A stretch of 64,000 nucleotides of DNA, from contig NZ_CP098812.1 in the NCBI RefSeq assembly GCF_036825535.1, forward strand, positions 3,224,001 through 3,288,000, given 5' to 3'. The DNA is from Parasalinivibrio latis. GTDB taxonomy: Bacteria; Pseudomonadota; Gammaproteobacteria; Enterobacterales; Vibrionaceae. Under the pieces are notes generated by a model, which was not told the origin of the DNA, searched no databases, and saw only the letters and a list, made by a program, of their open reading frames with translations. Below, one piece after another: positions 1-9,318 of the stretch; the stretch's first letter is position 1, and each line of letters starts with the position of its first letter. The position numbers and the translations under genes were made by a program.

Positions 1-26
1 AAAAAAGGGCGCTGAGCGCCCTTTTT
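1..26 (-). terminator. Rho-independent terminator of tyrS
   Basis: A perfect 6-bp stem GGGCGC/GCGCCC with loop TGA is flanked by an A-run on the left and a T-run on the right. It therefore reads as a terminator on both strands. It lies 15 bases beyond the tyrS stop codon. Confidence 0.85.
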
Positions 27-41
27 ACACAGCGTGTAATC

Positions 42-1229
42 TTAAGCCAGAGTTACACGAGCAAACTTGCGCTTGCCTACCTGGTATACAGCAGTACCTG
101 TTGCTGGAACCAGCTTGGTGTCTTCTACCTTTTCGCCGTCCATCTTTACCGCTCCCTGGCGGATCATACGCATGGCGTCAGAGGTTGAACCTACCAGATC
201 GGCATCTTTCAGCAGGTTGGCGATAGCAATACCCTGTTCAAAAGAGAACTCAGGCATTTCATCCGGCATCGCGCCTTTCTGGAAACGGTTGATAAAATCT
301 TGTTCTGCCGCATCAGCGTCCGCTTCGGTATGGAAACGGGCAATGATTTCTTTTGCCAGCAGGATTTTCACGTCACGCGGGTTTTTGCCGGCTTCAACGT
401 CAGCTTTCAACTGGGCAACTTCTTCCAGAGGACGGAAGGAAAGCAGCTCATAGTACTGCCACATCAGATCATCAGAAATAGACATGATCTTACCGAACAT
501 CTCGGTAGGTGCTTCACTTACACCAATATAGTTGTGGGCAGACTTGGACATTTTCTTTTCGCCGTCCAGACCCACCAGCAGAGGCATCATCAGTACAACC
601 TGTTGTGGCTGCCCGTGCTGCTTTTGCAGTTCACGACCCATCAGCAGGTTGAACTTCTGGTCAGTACCACCCAGCTCAACGTCAGCTTTCAGTGCCACAG
701 AGTCATAGCCTTGCAGGAGCGGATAGATAAACTCGTGGATGGCGATAGGCTGGTTACCGGCATAACGCTTCTTGAAATCATCACGCTCAAGCATACGGGC
801 TACTGTTGAGCTCGCCGCCAAACGGATCATGCCTTCAGTACCCAGTTCCTTCAGCCAGCTGGAGTTGAATTCAATACGGGTCTTGGCTGGATCCAGAATT
901 TTGAATACCTGTTCTTTGTAGGTTTCAGCGTTTGCCAGAACCTGCTCAGGTGTCAGTGGAGGACGGGTGGTGTTTTTACCACTTGGGTCACCAACCATGC
1001 CGGTAAAGTCACCGATAAGGAAGATAACTTCATGGCCCAGATCCTGGAAGGCACGCAGTTTGTTCAGGATAACAGTGTGACCAAGGTGAATATCCGGAGC
1101 CGTTGGATCGGCACCCAGTTTGATGCGCAAAGGACGGTTTTCTTTCAGCTTGGCAATAAGCTCTTCTTCTGGAATCAGTTCTTCGACACCGCGTTTAATT
1201 TCGGCAAGTGCGGCTTCAAGGTTTGCCAT
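42..1229 (-). CDS. tyrS: Tyrosyl-tRNA synthetase
   Basis: Class I aminoacyl-tRNA synthetase that charges tRNA-Tyr in the cytosol. The HIGH-type motif is HLGH at residues 48-51, and an intact KMSKS lies at 226-230. The C-terminal 60 residues look like an S4 RNA-binding domain. At 395 residues it matches the second TyrS type found in vibrios rather than the 424-residue E. coli enzyme. An upstream in-frame ATG would add 15 residues. The ATG at 1229 is preferred because GGGAG lies about 9 bases before it and the family N-terminus begins MANLEAAL. The gene is divergent from the M23 peptidase across about 128 bases and ends in a clear terminator, so it is probably monocistronic. The equivalent V. 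cholerae locus (from memory VC0631) has the same neighbours. Confidence 0.95.
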   Translation of the reverse strand: MANLEAALAEIKRGVEELIPEEELIAKLKENRPLRIKLGADPTAPDIHLGHTVILNKLRAFQDLGHEVIFLIGDFTGMVGDPSGKNTTRPPLTPEQVLANAETYKEQVFKILDPAKTRIEFNSSWLKELGTEGMIRLAASSTVARMLERDDFKKRYAGNQPIAIHEFIYPLLQGYDSVALKADVELGGTDQKFNLLMGRELQKQHGQPQQVVLMMPLLVGLDGEKKMSKSAHNYIGVSEAPTEMFGKIMSISDDLMWQYYELLSFRPLEEVAQLKADVEAGKNPRDVKILLAKEIIARFHTEADADAAEQDFINRFQKGAMPDEMPEFSFEQGIAIANLLKDADLVGSTSDAMRMIRQGAVKMDGEKVEDTKLVPATGTAVYQVGKRKFARVTLA

Positions 1230-1357
1230 TGTTTCTTGCTCCCACTGATTTGGCAAAATGTGATAGAGCGACATACTACTTGAATAGCGATGTGATTTGA
1301 AACCAGTTAGACTTAACCGTTGTCTATATTGCTACCGGGTTATGTTTTTTTACCTCA

Positions 1358-2668
1358 ATGATCGTGTCGAAATTTAACGCCTTGCCGCGATTCCAGCGCA
1401 TTATGCTGATAGTTGCCTTCACTGCGGCAATGCTGCTGTTTTTTCTTCCGTCCGGGCAAAGCTCCCCAGCCCGCGATACCCGGTATAAAATTGGTCAGGC
1501 TTACCCCCTTCCCATTTCAAACCTGGTTTCCCTTGCCGGCGACTCTGAAATTGCATCTGTCGAAAAACCGCTGGAATGGCAGAAGTTTACCGTACAGTCC
1601 GGCGAGAGCCTTGCTGTCCTATTTGACAAGGCTGGCCTCAGCCCGGCCACGCTATACCGGTTGATAAACAGTGATGAGGGCGCAAAAACCCTCACCAAAT
1701 TGCGCCCCGGGGATGAAATCAGGCTGGGTATCGATGAAAACGGAGAACTGGTTAAACTTATCCAGCCACGCAGTGCGTATGAAACCCTGGTGGTGGATAA
1801 AACGGACGACGGCTACCAGTCCACGGTCGATACCCGCACTACGGACACTCAGCTCAATTATGCCAGTGCCACCATCACATCCAGTTTCTGGAATGCCGGT
1901 GTTGAAGCGGGCCTGACCGGCAATCAAATTATGCAACTGGCCGGTATTTTCGGCTGGGATATCGACTTTGCCCTCGACATCCGTGGCGGGGACAAATTTG
2001 AAGTGCTGTTTGAAGAGCAGTTTGTTGAAGGCGAGCACGTTGGCAGCGGTGAAATCCTTGCGGCTTCCTTTACCAACCAGGGTGAAACCTTTACAGCTAT
2101 CCGGGCTGAATCCGGCAAGTATTACGACGAAAACGGCCGGGCAATGCGCAAAGCCTTCCTGCGCTCACCACTTAGCTTCCGTTACGTCAGCTCCAACTTC
2201 AACCCTCGCCGCCTTCACCCGGTGACCGGCAAGGTGAAAGCGCACCGTGGTACAGATTATGTTGCGCCAGTCGGCACACCTATTTGGGCGGCTGGTGATG
2301 GTGTGGTACAGAAATCCGGGTACAACAAATACAACGGTAACTATGTCTTTATCCGGCATACCTCTACCTATATCACCAAGTACCTGCACCTGACCAAGCG
2401 CTATGTGAAAACCGGCCAGCGTGTTAAACAGGGACAGACCATCGGTACCCTTGGCGGTACAGGGCGGGTAACCGGTCCTCACCTGCACTATGAGTTCCTG
2501 GTGAACGGTGTCCACCGCAACCCACGCACCGTGAAGCTCCCGCAATCCAAGTCCCTGCAAGGCAGGGAGAAGCAAGAGTTCATTGCACTGGCACAGAGCC
2601 GCCTTGAACAGATGCAGAAAATGGGCATGCTCTGGGCGGCACTGGGTCCGGTATTGAACAAGTCCTGA
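1358..2668 (+). CDS. M23 family murein DD-endopeptidase (MepM/YebA-like)
   Basis: Probable envelope-anchored zinc endopeptidase that cleaves peptidoglycan cross-links during wall growth. One N-terminal membrane anchor spans about residues 14-31. An OapA/LysM-like segment at about 73-135 carries the FTVQSGESL motif. The C-terminal LytM (M23) domain has HRGTD with the metal-binding His296 and Asp300, and HLHYEF with His375 and His377, so all zinc ligands are intact. The architecture and 436-residue length match E. coli MepM and the vibrio Shy proteins; I cannot say which paralogue this is. No strong Shine-Dalgarno precedes the ATG at 1358, so the start is less certain than the frame. A terminator shared with the convergent efflux operon follows. 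Confidence 0.9.
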   Translation: MIVSKFNALPRFQRIMLIVAFTAAMLLFFLPSGQSSPARDTRYKIGQAYPLPISNLVSLAGDSEIASVEKPLEWQKFTVQSGESLAVLFDKAGLSPATLYRLINSDEGAKTLTKLRPGDEIRLGIDENGELVKLIQPRSAYETLVVDKTDDGYQSTVDTRTTDTQLNYASATITSSFWNAGVEAGLTGNQIMQLAGIFGWDIDFALDIRGGDKFEVLFEEQFVEGEHVGSGEILAASFTNQGETFTAIRAESGKYYDENGRAMRKAFLRSPLSFRYVSSNFNPRRLHPVTGKVKAHRGTDYVAPVGTPIWAAGDGVVQKSGYNKYNGNYVFIRHTSTYITKYLHLTKRYVKTGQRVKQGQTIGTLGGTGRVTGPHLHYEFLVNGVHRNPRTVKLPQSKSLQGREKQEFIALAQSRLEQMQKMGMLWAALGPVLNKS

Positions 2669-2700
2669 TAGCTGAAAAATCCAGTCTATGGATGGAAAAA

Positions 2701-2723
2701 GAAAGGGCCTCTCGGCCCTTTCT
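2701..2723. terminator. Bidirectional terminator between the M23 peptidase and the RND pump
   Basis: The stem GAAAGGGCC/GGCCCTTTC has a TCTC loop, an A-rich left flank and a T-rich right flank. It sits between two convergent genes and can serve both. Confidence 0.8.
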
Positions 2724-2739
2724 TCGTTTATCGTGGGTG

Positions 2740-5700
2740 CTAACTCGGCAACCCTTGCTGTTTTTGCCGAGCATCCTCAAGCGGGCTGACATTGGCGGTA
2801 TCCGGGACTGGCTCGTCACCCTCCACCAGCGCAGGTTTTCGCTCCCGTCCCAGCATCAGCAGGCAGGGAGTAAGGACCAGTGTCAGCACAGTGGCGAAAG
2901 CAAGGCCGCCGGCAACCGCAGTCGCTAACTGCGACCACCACTGGGTGCTGGGCGCACCAAATTCAATTTTTCGGTTAACCAGGTCAATGTTCATTTCCAG
3001 CACCATGGGCAGAAGACCGAGAATGGTCGTTACCGTGGTAAGCATGACCGGGCGCAGACGCTGGGCACCGGTCCGCATAATGGCATCCAGTTTGGCAATA
3101 CCTTCCCGGCGCAGCACATTGTAGGTATCGATAAGGACAATATTGTTGTTTACCACGATACCGGCCAGTGAAATGACCCCAATGCCGGACATGATGATGC
3201 CAAACGGCCGCTGTACGACCAACAGGCCGAGGAACACGCCCACGGTTGAGAACAGCACCGCACTCAGTATCAGGAATGACTGGTAAAAGCTGTTGAACTG
3301 GGTCAGCAGGATCATTGCCATTACTGCCAGCGCAATGATGAATGCCTTCATCAGGAACTCCTGAGACTTGTTCTGATCTTCGTTTTCACCCCGTATCTTG
3401 AAGGTCACACCTGACGGCAGTTCCATTTCTTCAAGCTCTGCGGTGATCTTCGGCAACTCGAGGCTAAGGTTGTAGCCCTCGGTCATATCCGCCATCACTT
3501 CGAGTACCCGCTCACCGCCGGCACGCCGGATAACGCCCTGTTTGGGTTGCGGTGAAATTTCGGCAAAATTGGTGATTGGCACCAGTCCATAAGCCGTTTT
3601 AACGCGAAGCTCGTCGAACTTGCCGATATCACGCTTGTCCGCCGGGTAGCGGACCAGGATATCCACCTCTTCATCCGCATCGTCCGGCAGGTACTCACCA
3701 ATTGACAGGCCGTTAGTAACAAATTGAACCGTATTACCGAGCAAGGTTGCGTCCGCGCCATATCGTGCGGCGTCTGCGCGATCGATTTCAATCGCCCAGT
3801 CAATACCGCCCTTAGGGCTGCTGTCGTTGATGTTGGTGAAAGCCTCATGGGTTTCGAGCCAGTCTCGCACCTGGTGAACAGCCTTGTTAAGGGCATCATA
3901 GTCCGAACTGGTCAATTCAATTTCCAGGTCGTTCTCACTTGGTGGGCCAGCCTCAGGGAATTTGAACTCCAGCTCCAACCCTGCAAGATCGGCAGTATTT
4001 TCCCGGATATCGGCAATGATTTCTTTCACTTTGCGCCGGTACTGCCAGTCGACCGGGTTAAACTGGATCTGGCCGATCTGGTCATCCCCTCCGGTTCGGG
4101 TATAGATGGACTTCACTTCGTCCATCCCCAATACCCGCTCCTCAACCTGACGCATCAGGGCATCTTTTTCATGGATTGAAAGATCACCATGCGAACGCAC
4201 TTTAATGTTAAAGGAAACCGGGTCAACGTCAGGGAAGAACTCTACCCCAAGACCCGCTTTCCCATAGCTGTACATCACCGCAGCAGAAAAGATGATGGCA
4301 GCGAGAAGAATCTTCAGCGGATGTTTGAGGGCAATGCTCAATGTCGACAGGTATAACTTGGTAAACCCGGTTGCCTGGCTGAAATCCCCTTCTTCAAGCG
4401 CCAGCATCCTGCGCTGGCGGTCTTTTGAGACCGGCAGCGGCTTACCGATAAGTGACCCTAACACCGGGACAAACAGCAATGCCATCGCCAGGGAAGCTGA
4501 CAGTGTGGCAATCAGGGTCATCGGCAGGTATTTCATAAACTCACCGACGATATCCGGCCAGAACATCAGCGGGGCGAAAGCCGCCAGCGTCGTGGCCGTG
4601 GACGCGGTTATTGGCCAGGCCATTCGCTTGGCGGCCTCCCGGTAAGCCTGTTTACGGTCTATCCCCTCGCGCATCCGGCGGTCAGCAAATTCGGTCACCA
4701 CTATTGCGCCGTCCACCAGCATGCCGACCGCCATGATCAGTGCGAACAGCACAACAATGTTAACTGTGAGTCCGGCAAAGCCAAGTACAGCCAGGCCGGT
4801 CAGGAAAGAACCAGGAATTGAAATCCCAACCAGTAACGCTGTGCGGGCTCCCAGAATAGCGATAATGACGATCACCACCAGAATGATGGCGGAAAGGATG
4901 TTGTTCTGAAGATCGTTCAGCATGATTTTTACATCTTCAGAGGCATCCCACGTGTACCGCACATTCAGGTTTGTCGGCCATTCGCTGCGCGTTTGCGCTT
5001 TTTCCATCACAGTTTTGACCAGTTCGACGGTCTCAATGATGTTTTCGCCGGCCCGCTTTTTCACATCCAGGACCACTGCAGGCTGGCCGTCAAGGCGGGC
5101 AAAACTGCTGGGATCCTTAAACGCCCGGCGCACTGTCGCAATATCGCCAAAAGTGACTACTTGCTTGCCATCCACTTTGATCGGCAATTCAAGAATGTCC
5201 TTCGCGGAATGGAAAACTGACGGCACCTTCACTGAAAAGCGGCCATAACCGGTATCCACAAACCCGGCAGCCACTACACGGTTGTTACTGGCAATCAGGT
5301 TGTAGATACTCTGTTGGTCCAGGCCATAGCTCTCCATCAGGAGCGGGTCTACCAACACTTCCACCACATCTTCCCGATCACCGGCAATGTCGACTTCCAA
5401 CACCTGCCTGAAACTTTCAAGCTGATCCTGCAAACGACGGGCAATCTGGACGATGGTACGCTCGGGTACAGTTCCGTAGAGGACCACAGACAGCACCGGC
5501 TCCTCACTGGCCAGTGTCACCTCATGAACTGTTGGCTCATCTGAATCAGCCGGAAGCCTTGGTGCGGCGAGATCCACCGCATCACGGACATCGGCCATCG
5601 CCTTGTCGAGATCCACCCCGACATTAAACTCCAGTGTGACAGAGGCATGGCCTTCGGAGGCAATGGCGGTCATTTCTTTCACACCGGTAACCGATTGCAA

Positions 5701-5913
5701 CTCTTGCTCTATCGGGCGGACAAGCAAGCGCTCTGCGTCTGTCGGGGATATCCCGGAATGCCCCACAGAAACGTAGATAACCGGAATGGTGATATCCGGG
5801 TTTGCCTCCTTGGGTATGGTGATATAGGTGACCGTGCCTGTCAGCAGCAGAAACACCAGCAGCGTCATCATGCTGCGGGTCCGGGCCATAGACGCTTCAA
5901 TGACTGTGCGCAT
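2740..5913 (-). CDS. vexF: RND-family efflux pump inner-membrane subunit (VexF-like)
   Basis: Trimeric inner-membrane transporter expected to export drugs or other toxic compounds through a periplasmic adaptor and a TolC channel. At 1057 residues it is a full-length RND protein: TM1 lies near residues 14-32, followed by two large periplasmic loops and a second six-helix bundle in the C-terminal half. TM4 carries VDGAIVV (Asp401), where AcrB has two adjacent Asp. The TM10 motif reads VVNNNIVLID, so the AcrB Lys940 position is Asn. The adaptor gene lies 9 bases upstream, and the ribosome site AAGGAGG overlaps its stop codon, suggesting translational coupling. The name rests on synteny with V. 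cholerae VexEF (VC0629-VC0628, from memory), a pump reported to be sodium-stimulated. Substrate is not readable from sequence. Confidence 0.85.
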   Translation of the reverse strand: MRTVIEASMARTRSMMTLLVFLLLTGTVTYITIPKEANPDITIPVIYVSVGHSGISPTDAERLLVRPIEQELQSVTGVKEMTAIASEGHASVTLEFNVGVDLDKAMADVRDAVDLAAPRLPADSDEPTVHEVTLASEEPVLSVVLYGTVPERTIVQIARRLQDQLESFRQVLEVDIAGDREDVVEVLVDPLLMESYGLDQQSIYNLIASNNRVVAAGFVDTGYGRFSVKVPSVFHSAKDILELPIKVDGKQVVTFGDIATVRRAFKDPSSFARLDGQPAVVLDVKKRAGENIIETVELVKTVMEKAQTRSEWPTNLNVRYTWDASEDVKIMLNDLQNNILSAIILVVIVIIAILGARTALLVGISIPGSFLTGLAVLGFAGLTVNIVVLFALIMAVGMLVDGAIVVTEFADRRMREGIDRKQAYREAAKRMAWPITASTATTLAAFAPLMFWPDIVGEFMKYLPMTLIATLSASLAMALLFVPVLGSLIGKPLPVSKDRQRRMLALEEGDFSQATGFTKLYLSTLSIALKHPLKILLAAIIFSAAVMYSYGKAGLGVEFFPDVDPVSFNIKVRSHGDLSIHEKDALMRQVEERVLGMDEVKSIYTRTGGDDQIGQIQFNPVDWQYRRKVKEIIADIRENTADLAGLELEFKFPEAGPPSENDLEIELTSSDYDALNKAVHQVRDWLETHEAFTNINDSSPKGGIDWAIEIDRADAARYGADATLLGNTVQFVTNGLSIGEYLPDDADEEVDILVRYPADKRDIGKFDELRVKTAYGLVPITNFAEISPQPKQGVIRRAGGERVLEVMADMTEGYNLSLELPKITAELEEMELPSGVTFKIRGENEDQNKSQEFLMKAFIIALAVMAMILLTQFNSFYQSFLILSAVLFSTVGVFLGLLVVQRPFGIIMSGIGVISLAGIVVNNNIVLIDTYNVLRREGIAKLDAIMRTGAQRLRPVMLTTVTTILGLLPMVLEMNIDLVNRKIEFGAPSTQWWSQLATAVAGGLAFATVLTLVLTPCLLMLGRERKPALVEGDEPVPDTANVSPLEDARQKQQGLPS

Positions 5914-5922
5914 AGACCCTCC

Positions 5923-7026
5923 TTACTGTTTGCCGGCTTGCGGGCTGTTCAACGTAGCTTCCACTTCATCCCCGTCACGGACAAAGCCCTGCCCGACGGT
6001 AATGATGTCAACACGTTCCCCCAACCCCGTAAGCCAGACACCGTCTGACTCGGCTTTAACCAACTTGATAGGAATAAACTTCACCCGGTTTTCTTCAACC
6101 AGGGTTTTGACGCCGAGGTTGCCGTTTTCATCCAAAGCCAGCATCGCCGGGGTCAGTTTTACCGCCAGCTTTTCATCAAGTGGGAGTTCCACTTCAGCAC
6201 TGATCCCGGCCGGCAGTGCCTGACCGGGGTTATCGATGGTCAATTCGATACCAAAGGTATTGGTGGTTTCAGAAGCAATGCTTGAACGGTACCTCAGGCT
6301 GCCCTGCCTGGTTTCGCCGCTTACCAGGGTAACCTGCGCCTGGCTGCCGCTATCAAGCTGCCCGATATGACGCTCGCTGACATCGGCTTTAACCACCAGG
6401 GGGTTGAGATCAACCAACTGGCCGATAGGATCCCCGATTCCTACGTAATCACCCTGCTCAATATGCAGGGATTCGAGGATGCCGGTAAACGGGGCTTTGA
6501 CGTCGGTATTGGCGAGCGCAAGTTTCAGGTTGGCAACAGCGGCTTTGGCCTCAGCAAGGTTGGCCTCAGCCAGGCTGAATGAAACCTCACCCTGCAGGCC
6601 TTTTTTCCTCAAGGATGCTGCGGCGCTGTATTCCTTTTGACGTGCTTTTAACAGCGCCTGAGCCTGCCTGAGCTGGGCAGCTCGGTCTGCGGTGTCTATC
6701 TGGGCAATCAGTTGGCCTTTTTCCACCCGGCTGCCTTTGCTCACTGCAAGGCTCAGGATCTTCCCGGATACTTCTGCTGATACTGTTGAAGTCCGGTCGG
6801 GCGCAGTGCGTCCGTAAAGCGTAATTGTCCGGGTAACAGCGGCGGCGTTAAAAGTCGTTACCTTCACTCTGGCAAGATGTTGTTGGGGTTTTTCATCTTT
6901 GCCTGACGCCTGGCTTCCCTGATCCTGCCCACTGGCAAGCCATGCAACCAGCGAAAGAACGAGGATCAAAGAAATGATCCAGGGTTTTGAAGAAAAGAAG
7001 TAATTAACGCGTTGCCATGCAGCCAT
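5923..7026 (-). CDS. vexE: RND efflux periplasmic adaptor (membrane fusion protein, VexE-like)
   Basis: Links the RND transporter to an outer-membrane channel. It has one N-terminal membrane anchor at about residues 18-32. There is no lipobox Cys, so it is anchored by a helix rather than by lipid. A lipoyl/barrel-sandwich half-motif (SAEVSGKILSLAVSKGSRVE) follows, then an alpha-helical hairpin rich in Ala and Glu around 110-170, the second lipoyl half with APFTGILE, and beta-barrel and membrane-proximal domains. Its 367 residues are normal for the family. It is the first gene of a two-gene operon with the RND subunit. No TolC-type gene is nearby, so the channel must be encoded elsewhere. The specific VexE name rests on synteny. 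Confidence 0.85.
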   Translation of the reverse strand: MAAWQRVNYFFSSKPWIISLILVLSLVAWLASGQDQGSQASGKDEKPQQHLARVKVTTFNAAAVTRTITLYGRTAPDRTSTVSAEVSGKILSLAVSKGSRVEKGQLIAQIDTADRAAQLRQAQALLKARQKEYSAAASLRKKGLQGEVSFSLAEANLAEAKAAVANLKLALANTDVKAPFTGILESLHIEQGDYVGIGDPIGQLVDLNPLVVKADVSERHIGQLDSGSQAQVTLVSGETRQGSLRYRSSIASETTNTFGIELTIDNPGQALPAGISAEVELPLDEKLAVKLTPAMLALDENGNLGVKTLVEENRVKFIPIKLVKAESDGVWLTGLGERVDIITVGQGFVRDGDEVEATLNSPQAGKQ

Positions 7027-7412
7027 AGTCTTTATCCCTGACGTTGGTAAGCAAATCTGGCAGTTCTGATATGAAACTGCTTCTTTCCGGACGACATCCT
7101 ACTGTCCGGTTTACTGCTTTATTCAAACAGCCTAAACGGTTTTAAAATGATTGAATACATGAAAATGCGAATCAGTTTGGTTAGTACCAGAGGGTAGCCT
7201 TCGGCAGCAAGCATAATTCACAACGACCAGACACCATATTGATGCCCGGGTTCATATCCACAATCAGATATATCAAAAATCGTGCCTGCAACTAAAGTAC
7301 TGAATTTTCGTGGCACATTTTTTACGAGCGGCGTAATTGGCTAAAAATTCGCAATTTTTGCCGCATCGATTAATGAAATGTGCCTATAAATACGCGGGAC
7401 GCCTGAAAGGGA
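7027..7412. other. Intergenic region upstream of vexEF
   Basis: 386 bases with no supported ORF. They should contain the vexEF promoter and the 3' end of the erpA transcript. I see a small hairpin, CCGGAC/GTCCGG (7087-7109), in the probable vexE leader. An imperfect AT-rich hairpin at 7339-7362 could act as a weak erpA terminator. No convincing -35/-10 pair or known operator was found. Confidence 0.5.
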
Positions 7413-7754
7413 TCAGACGCTGAATGAGGCTCCACAACCGCAGGTTGTCTTTGCATTCGGGTTGCTGACAAAGAAGCGTGACCCTTCCAGTCCTTCGGTG
7501 TAATCCACTTCACCACCGATAAGGTATTGCAGGCTCATCGGGTCAACCACCAGGGTAACCCCGGAATTTTCGATGGTCATATCGCCATCATTAACTTTTT
7601 CATCAAACGTAAAGCCGTACTGGAAACCACTGCAACCGCCACCTGTAATATAGACACGGAGTTTAAGGTTCGGGTTTTCTTCTTCGGCAATCAGCGCTTT
7701 TACCTTGCTCGCTGCAGCGTCAGTAAACTGAAGTGGCAATTGGGTTTCGCTCAT
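7413..7754 (-). CDS. erpA: Iron-sulfur cluster carrier/insertion protein ErpA
   Basis: A-type Fe-S carrier that delivers clusters to target enzymes, including those of isoprenoid synthesis and respiration. Cys41 (GGGCSGFQ), Cys105 and Cys107 (CGCG near the C-terminus) are the three conserved cluster ligands. The 113-residue length is typical. The N-terminal sequence and position next to hemL favour ErpA over IscA or SufA. It is divergent from hemL across about 200 bases. The promoter upstream is overlapped by a near-consensus IscR type 1 operator, which fits the known IscR control of E. coli erpA. Confidence 0.94.
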   Translation of the reverse strand: MSETQLPLQFTDAAASKVKALIAEEENPNLKLRVYITGGGCSGFQYGFTFDEKVNDGDMTIENSGVTLVVDPMSLQYLIGGEVDYTEGLEGSRFFVSNPNAKTTCGCGASFSV

Positions 7755-7791
7755 TATGTCCTCACATCACTCGCCAAGTGTTTTGGCCTAA

Positions 7792-7820
7792 ATTATCTAG
7801 TACCTGACTAAATCGTTCAA
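7792..7820 (-). promoter_or_regulatory. Probable erpA promoter
   Basis: Read on the minus strand, TTGAAC (7815-7820) and GATAAT (7792-7797) are separated by exactly 17 bases. The -10 lies about 38 bases before the erpA ATG, a sensible leader length. Confidence 0.55.
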
Positions 7821-7824
7821 GTAT
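7800..7824 (-). promoter_or_regulatory. Candidate IscR type 1 binding site
   Basis: The 25-base minus-strand site runs from ATACTTGAAC through to GTCAGGTAC. Compared with the E. coli type 1 consensus as I remember it (ATASYYGACT-RWWWY-AGTCRRSTAT), I count 22 of 25 positions in agreement. It covers the -35 and most of the spacer of the erpA promoter, so cluster-bound IscR would repress. The assignment is by motif only. Confidence 0.6.
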
Positions 7825-7957
7825 TAGACATCTTTTCAACTGAAATTTCTTTGCAATCCTATCACCAATTACCAGATTCACGCACGCGACAACACTTGGC
7901 GATTTCCGCTACAATTCCGGCCAACGTCCAAGAGCCAAATTCAAACAGGAACAAAGT

Positions 7958-9244
7958 ATGACCCGATCAGCTGATTTATATGCGAAGGCCCGCAAAACCA
8001 TTCCCGGCGGCGTGAATTCACCGGTTCGAGCCTTCAATGGTGTAGGGGGTACCCCGCTGTTTATCGAGCGTGCTGATGGTGCCTATATCTACGACGCCGA
8101 CAGCAAAGCCTATGTCGATTATGTCGGTTCTTGGGGACCGATGATTTTGGGTCACAACCATCCTTCAATCCGCAATGCCGTTATCAAGGCAGCCGAAAAC
8201 GGCCTGAGCTTCGGTGCACCGACTGAAGGCGAAATCACACTGGCTGAACTGGTTTCCGAGCTGGTTCCTTCAATGGAAATGGTTCGTATGGTGAGCTCTG
8301 GCACAGAGGCAACCATGAGTGCTATCCGCTTGGCGCGCGGTTTTACCAAGCGTGACAAGTTCATCAAGTTTGAAGGCTGCTATCACGGCCACGCGGACTG
8401 TTTGCTGGTTAAGGCCGGTTCAGGTGCCCTGACCCTGGGCGAGCCAAACTCACCGGGAGTTCCGGCTGATTTTGCCAAACACACGCTGACCTGCACCTAT
8501 AACGACCTGGCTTCTGTGAAAGAAGCCTTTGAAAACCACCCTGAAGAAATTTCATGCATCATCGTAGAGCCGGTTGCGGGTAACATGAACTGCATCCCGC
8601 CGGCAGAAGGTTTCCTTCAGGGCCTGCGTGAACTGTGTGACCAATATGGTGCGCTGCTGATCCTGGATGAAGTTATGACCGGTTTCCGCGTATCCCTTGG
8701 TGGTGCACAGGCTTACTACGACGTAAAACCAGACCTGACTACGCTGGGCAAGGTTATCGGTGGTGGCATGCCGGTGGGCGCCTTTGGCGGCCGCCGTGAC
8801 GTGATGGAATATATCGCCCCTACCGGTCCGGTTTACCAGGCGGGCACACTGTCCGGCAACCCTATAGCCATGGCAGCCGGTCTGGCGTGTCTGACAGAGT
8901 TGCGTAAAGACGGTAACGAAGCGAAGCTGGCCGAAACCTGCAAGCACGTGGCCGAAGGCTTTAAGGCAGCGGCAGACAAACATGGCATTCCTCTGGTTGT
9001 TAACTATGCCGGTGCAATGTTCGGTTTCTTCTTCACTGACAAAGAGAGCGTAACGTCTTTTGCCGACGTTCAGCAGTGCGACACTGAGCGTTTCAAGCAG
9101 TTTTTCCACCTGATGCTGGATCGTGGTATTTATCTGGCACCATCTGCGTTCGAAGCTGGATTTGTCTCGCTGGCACACACTGACGCTGAAATAGAGAAAA
9201 CCCTGGCAGCAGCTGACGAGGCATTTGCAGAGCTGGCCAAGTAA
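7958..9244 (+). CDS. hemL: Glutamate-1-semialdehyde 2,1-aminomutase
   Basis: PLP enzyme converting glutamate-1-semialdehyde to 5-aminolevulinate, the last step of the C5 route to heme. The PLP Schiff-base lysine is Lys265 in GKVIGGGMPVGAFGG, the same number as in E. coli. The class III aminotransferase motif LLILDEVMTGFR lies upstream of it. Its 428 residues match the family. The ATG follows AGGAAC at a good distance. It is transcribed alone, divergent from erpA, and closed by a strong terminator. Confidence 0.96.
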   Translation: MTRSADLYAKARKTIPGGVNSPVRAFNGVGGTPLFIERADGAYIYDADSKAYVDYVGSWGPMILGHNHPSIRNAVIKAAENGLSFGAPTEGEITLAELVSELVPSMEMVRMVSSGTEATMSAIRLARGFTKRDKFIKFEGCYHGHADCLLVKAGSGALTLGEPNSPGVPADFAKHTLTCTYNDLASVKEAFENHPEEISCIIVEPVAGNMNCIPPAEGFLQGLRELCDQYGALLILDEVMTGFRVSLGGAQAYYDVKPDLTTLGKVIGGGMPVGAFGGRRDVMEYIAPTGPVYQAGTLSGNPIAMAAGLACLTELRKDGNEAKLAETCKHVAEGFKAAADKHGIPLVVNYAGAMFGFFFTDKESVTSFADVQQCDTERFKQFFHLMLDRGIYLAPSAFEAGFVSLAHTDAEIEKTLAAADEAFAELAK

Positions 9245-9256
9245 CCCTTGTACAGT

Positions 9257-9285
9257 AAAGGCGGCTCATAGGCCGCCTTTCTCTT
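9257..9285 (+). terminator. Terminator of hemL
   Basis: A 9-bp stem AAAGGCGGC/GCCGCCTTT with a six-base loop, followed by TCTCTTTT, begins 13 bases after the hemL stop. Confidence 0.85.
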
Positions 9286-9318
9286 TTGCACTGTGACTCT
9301 GAGCCAGACTATCTGAAT

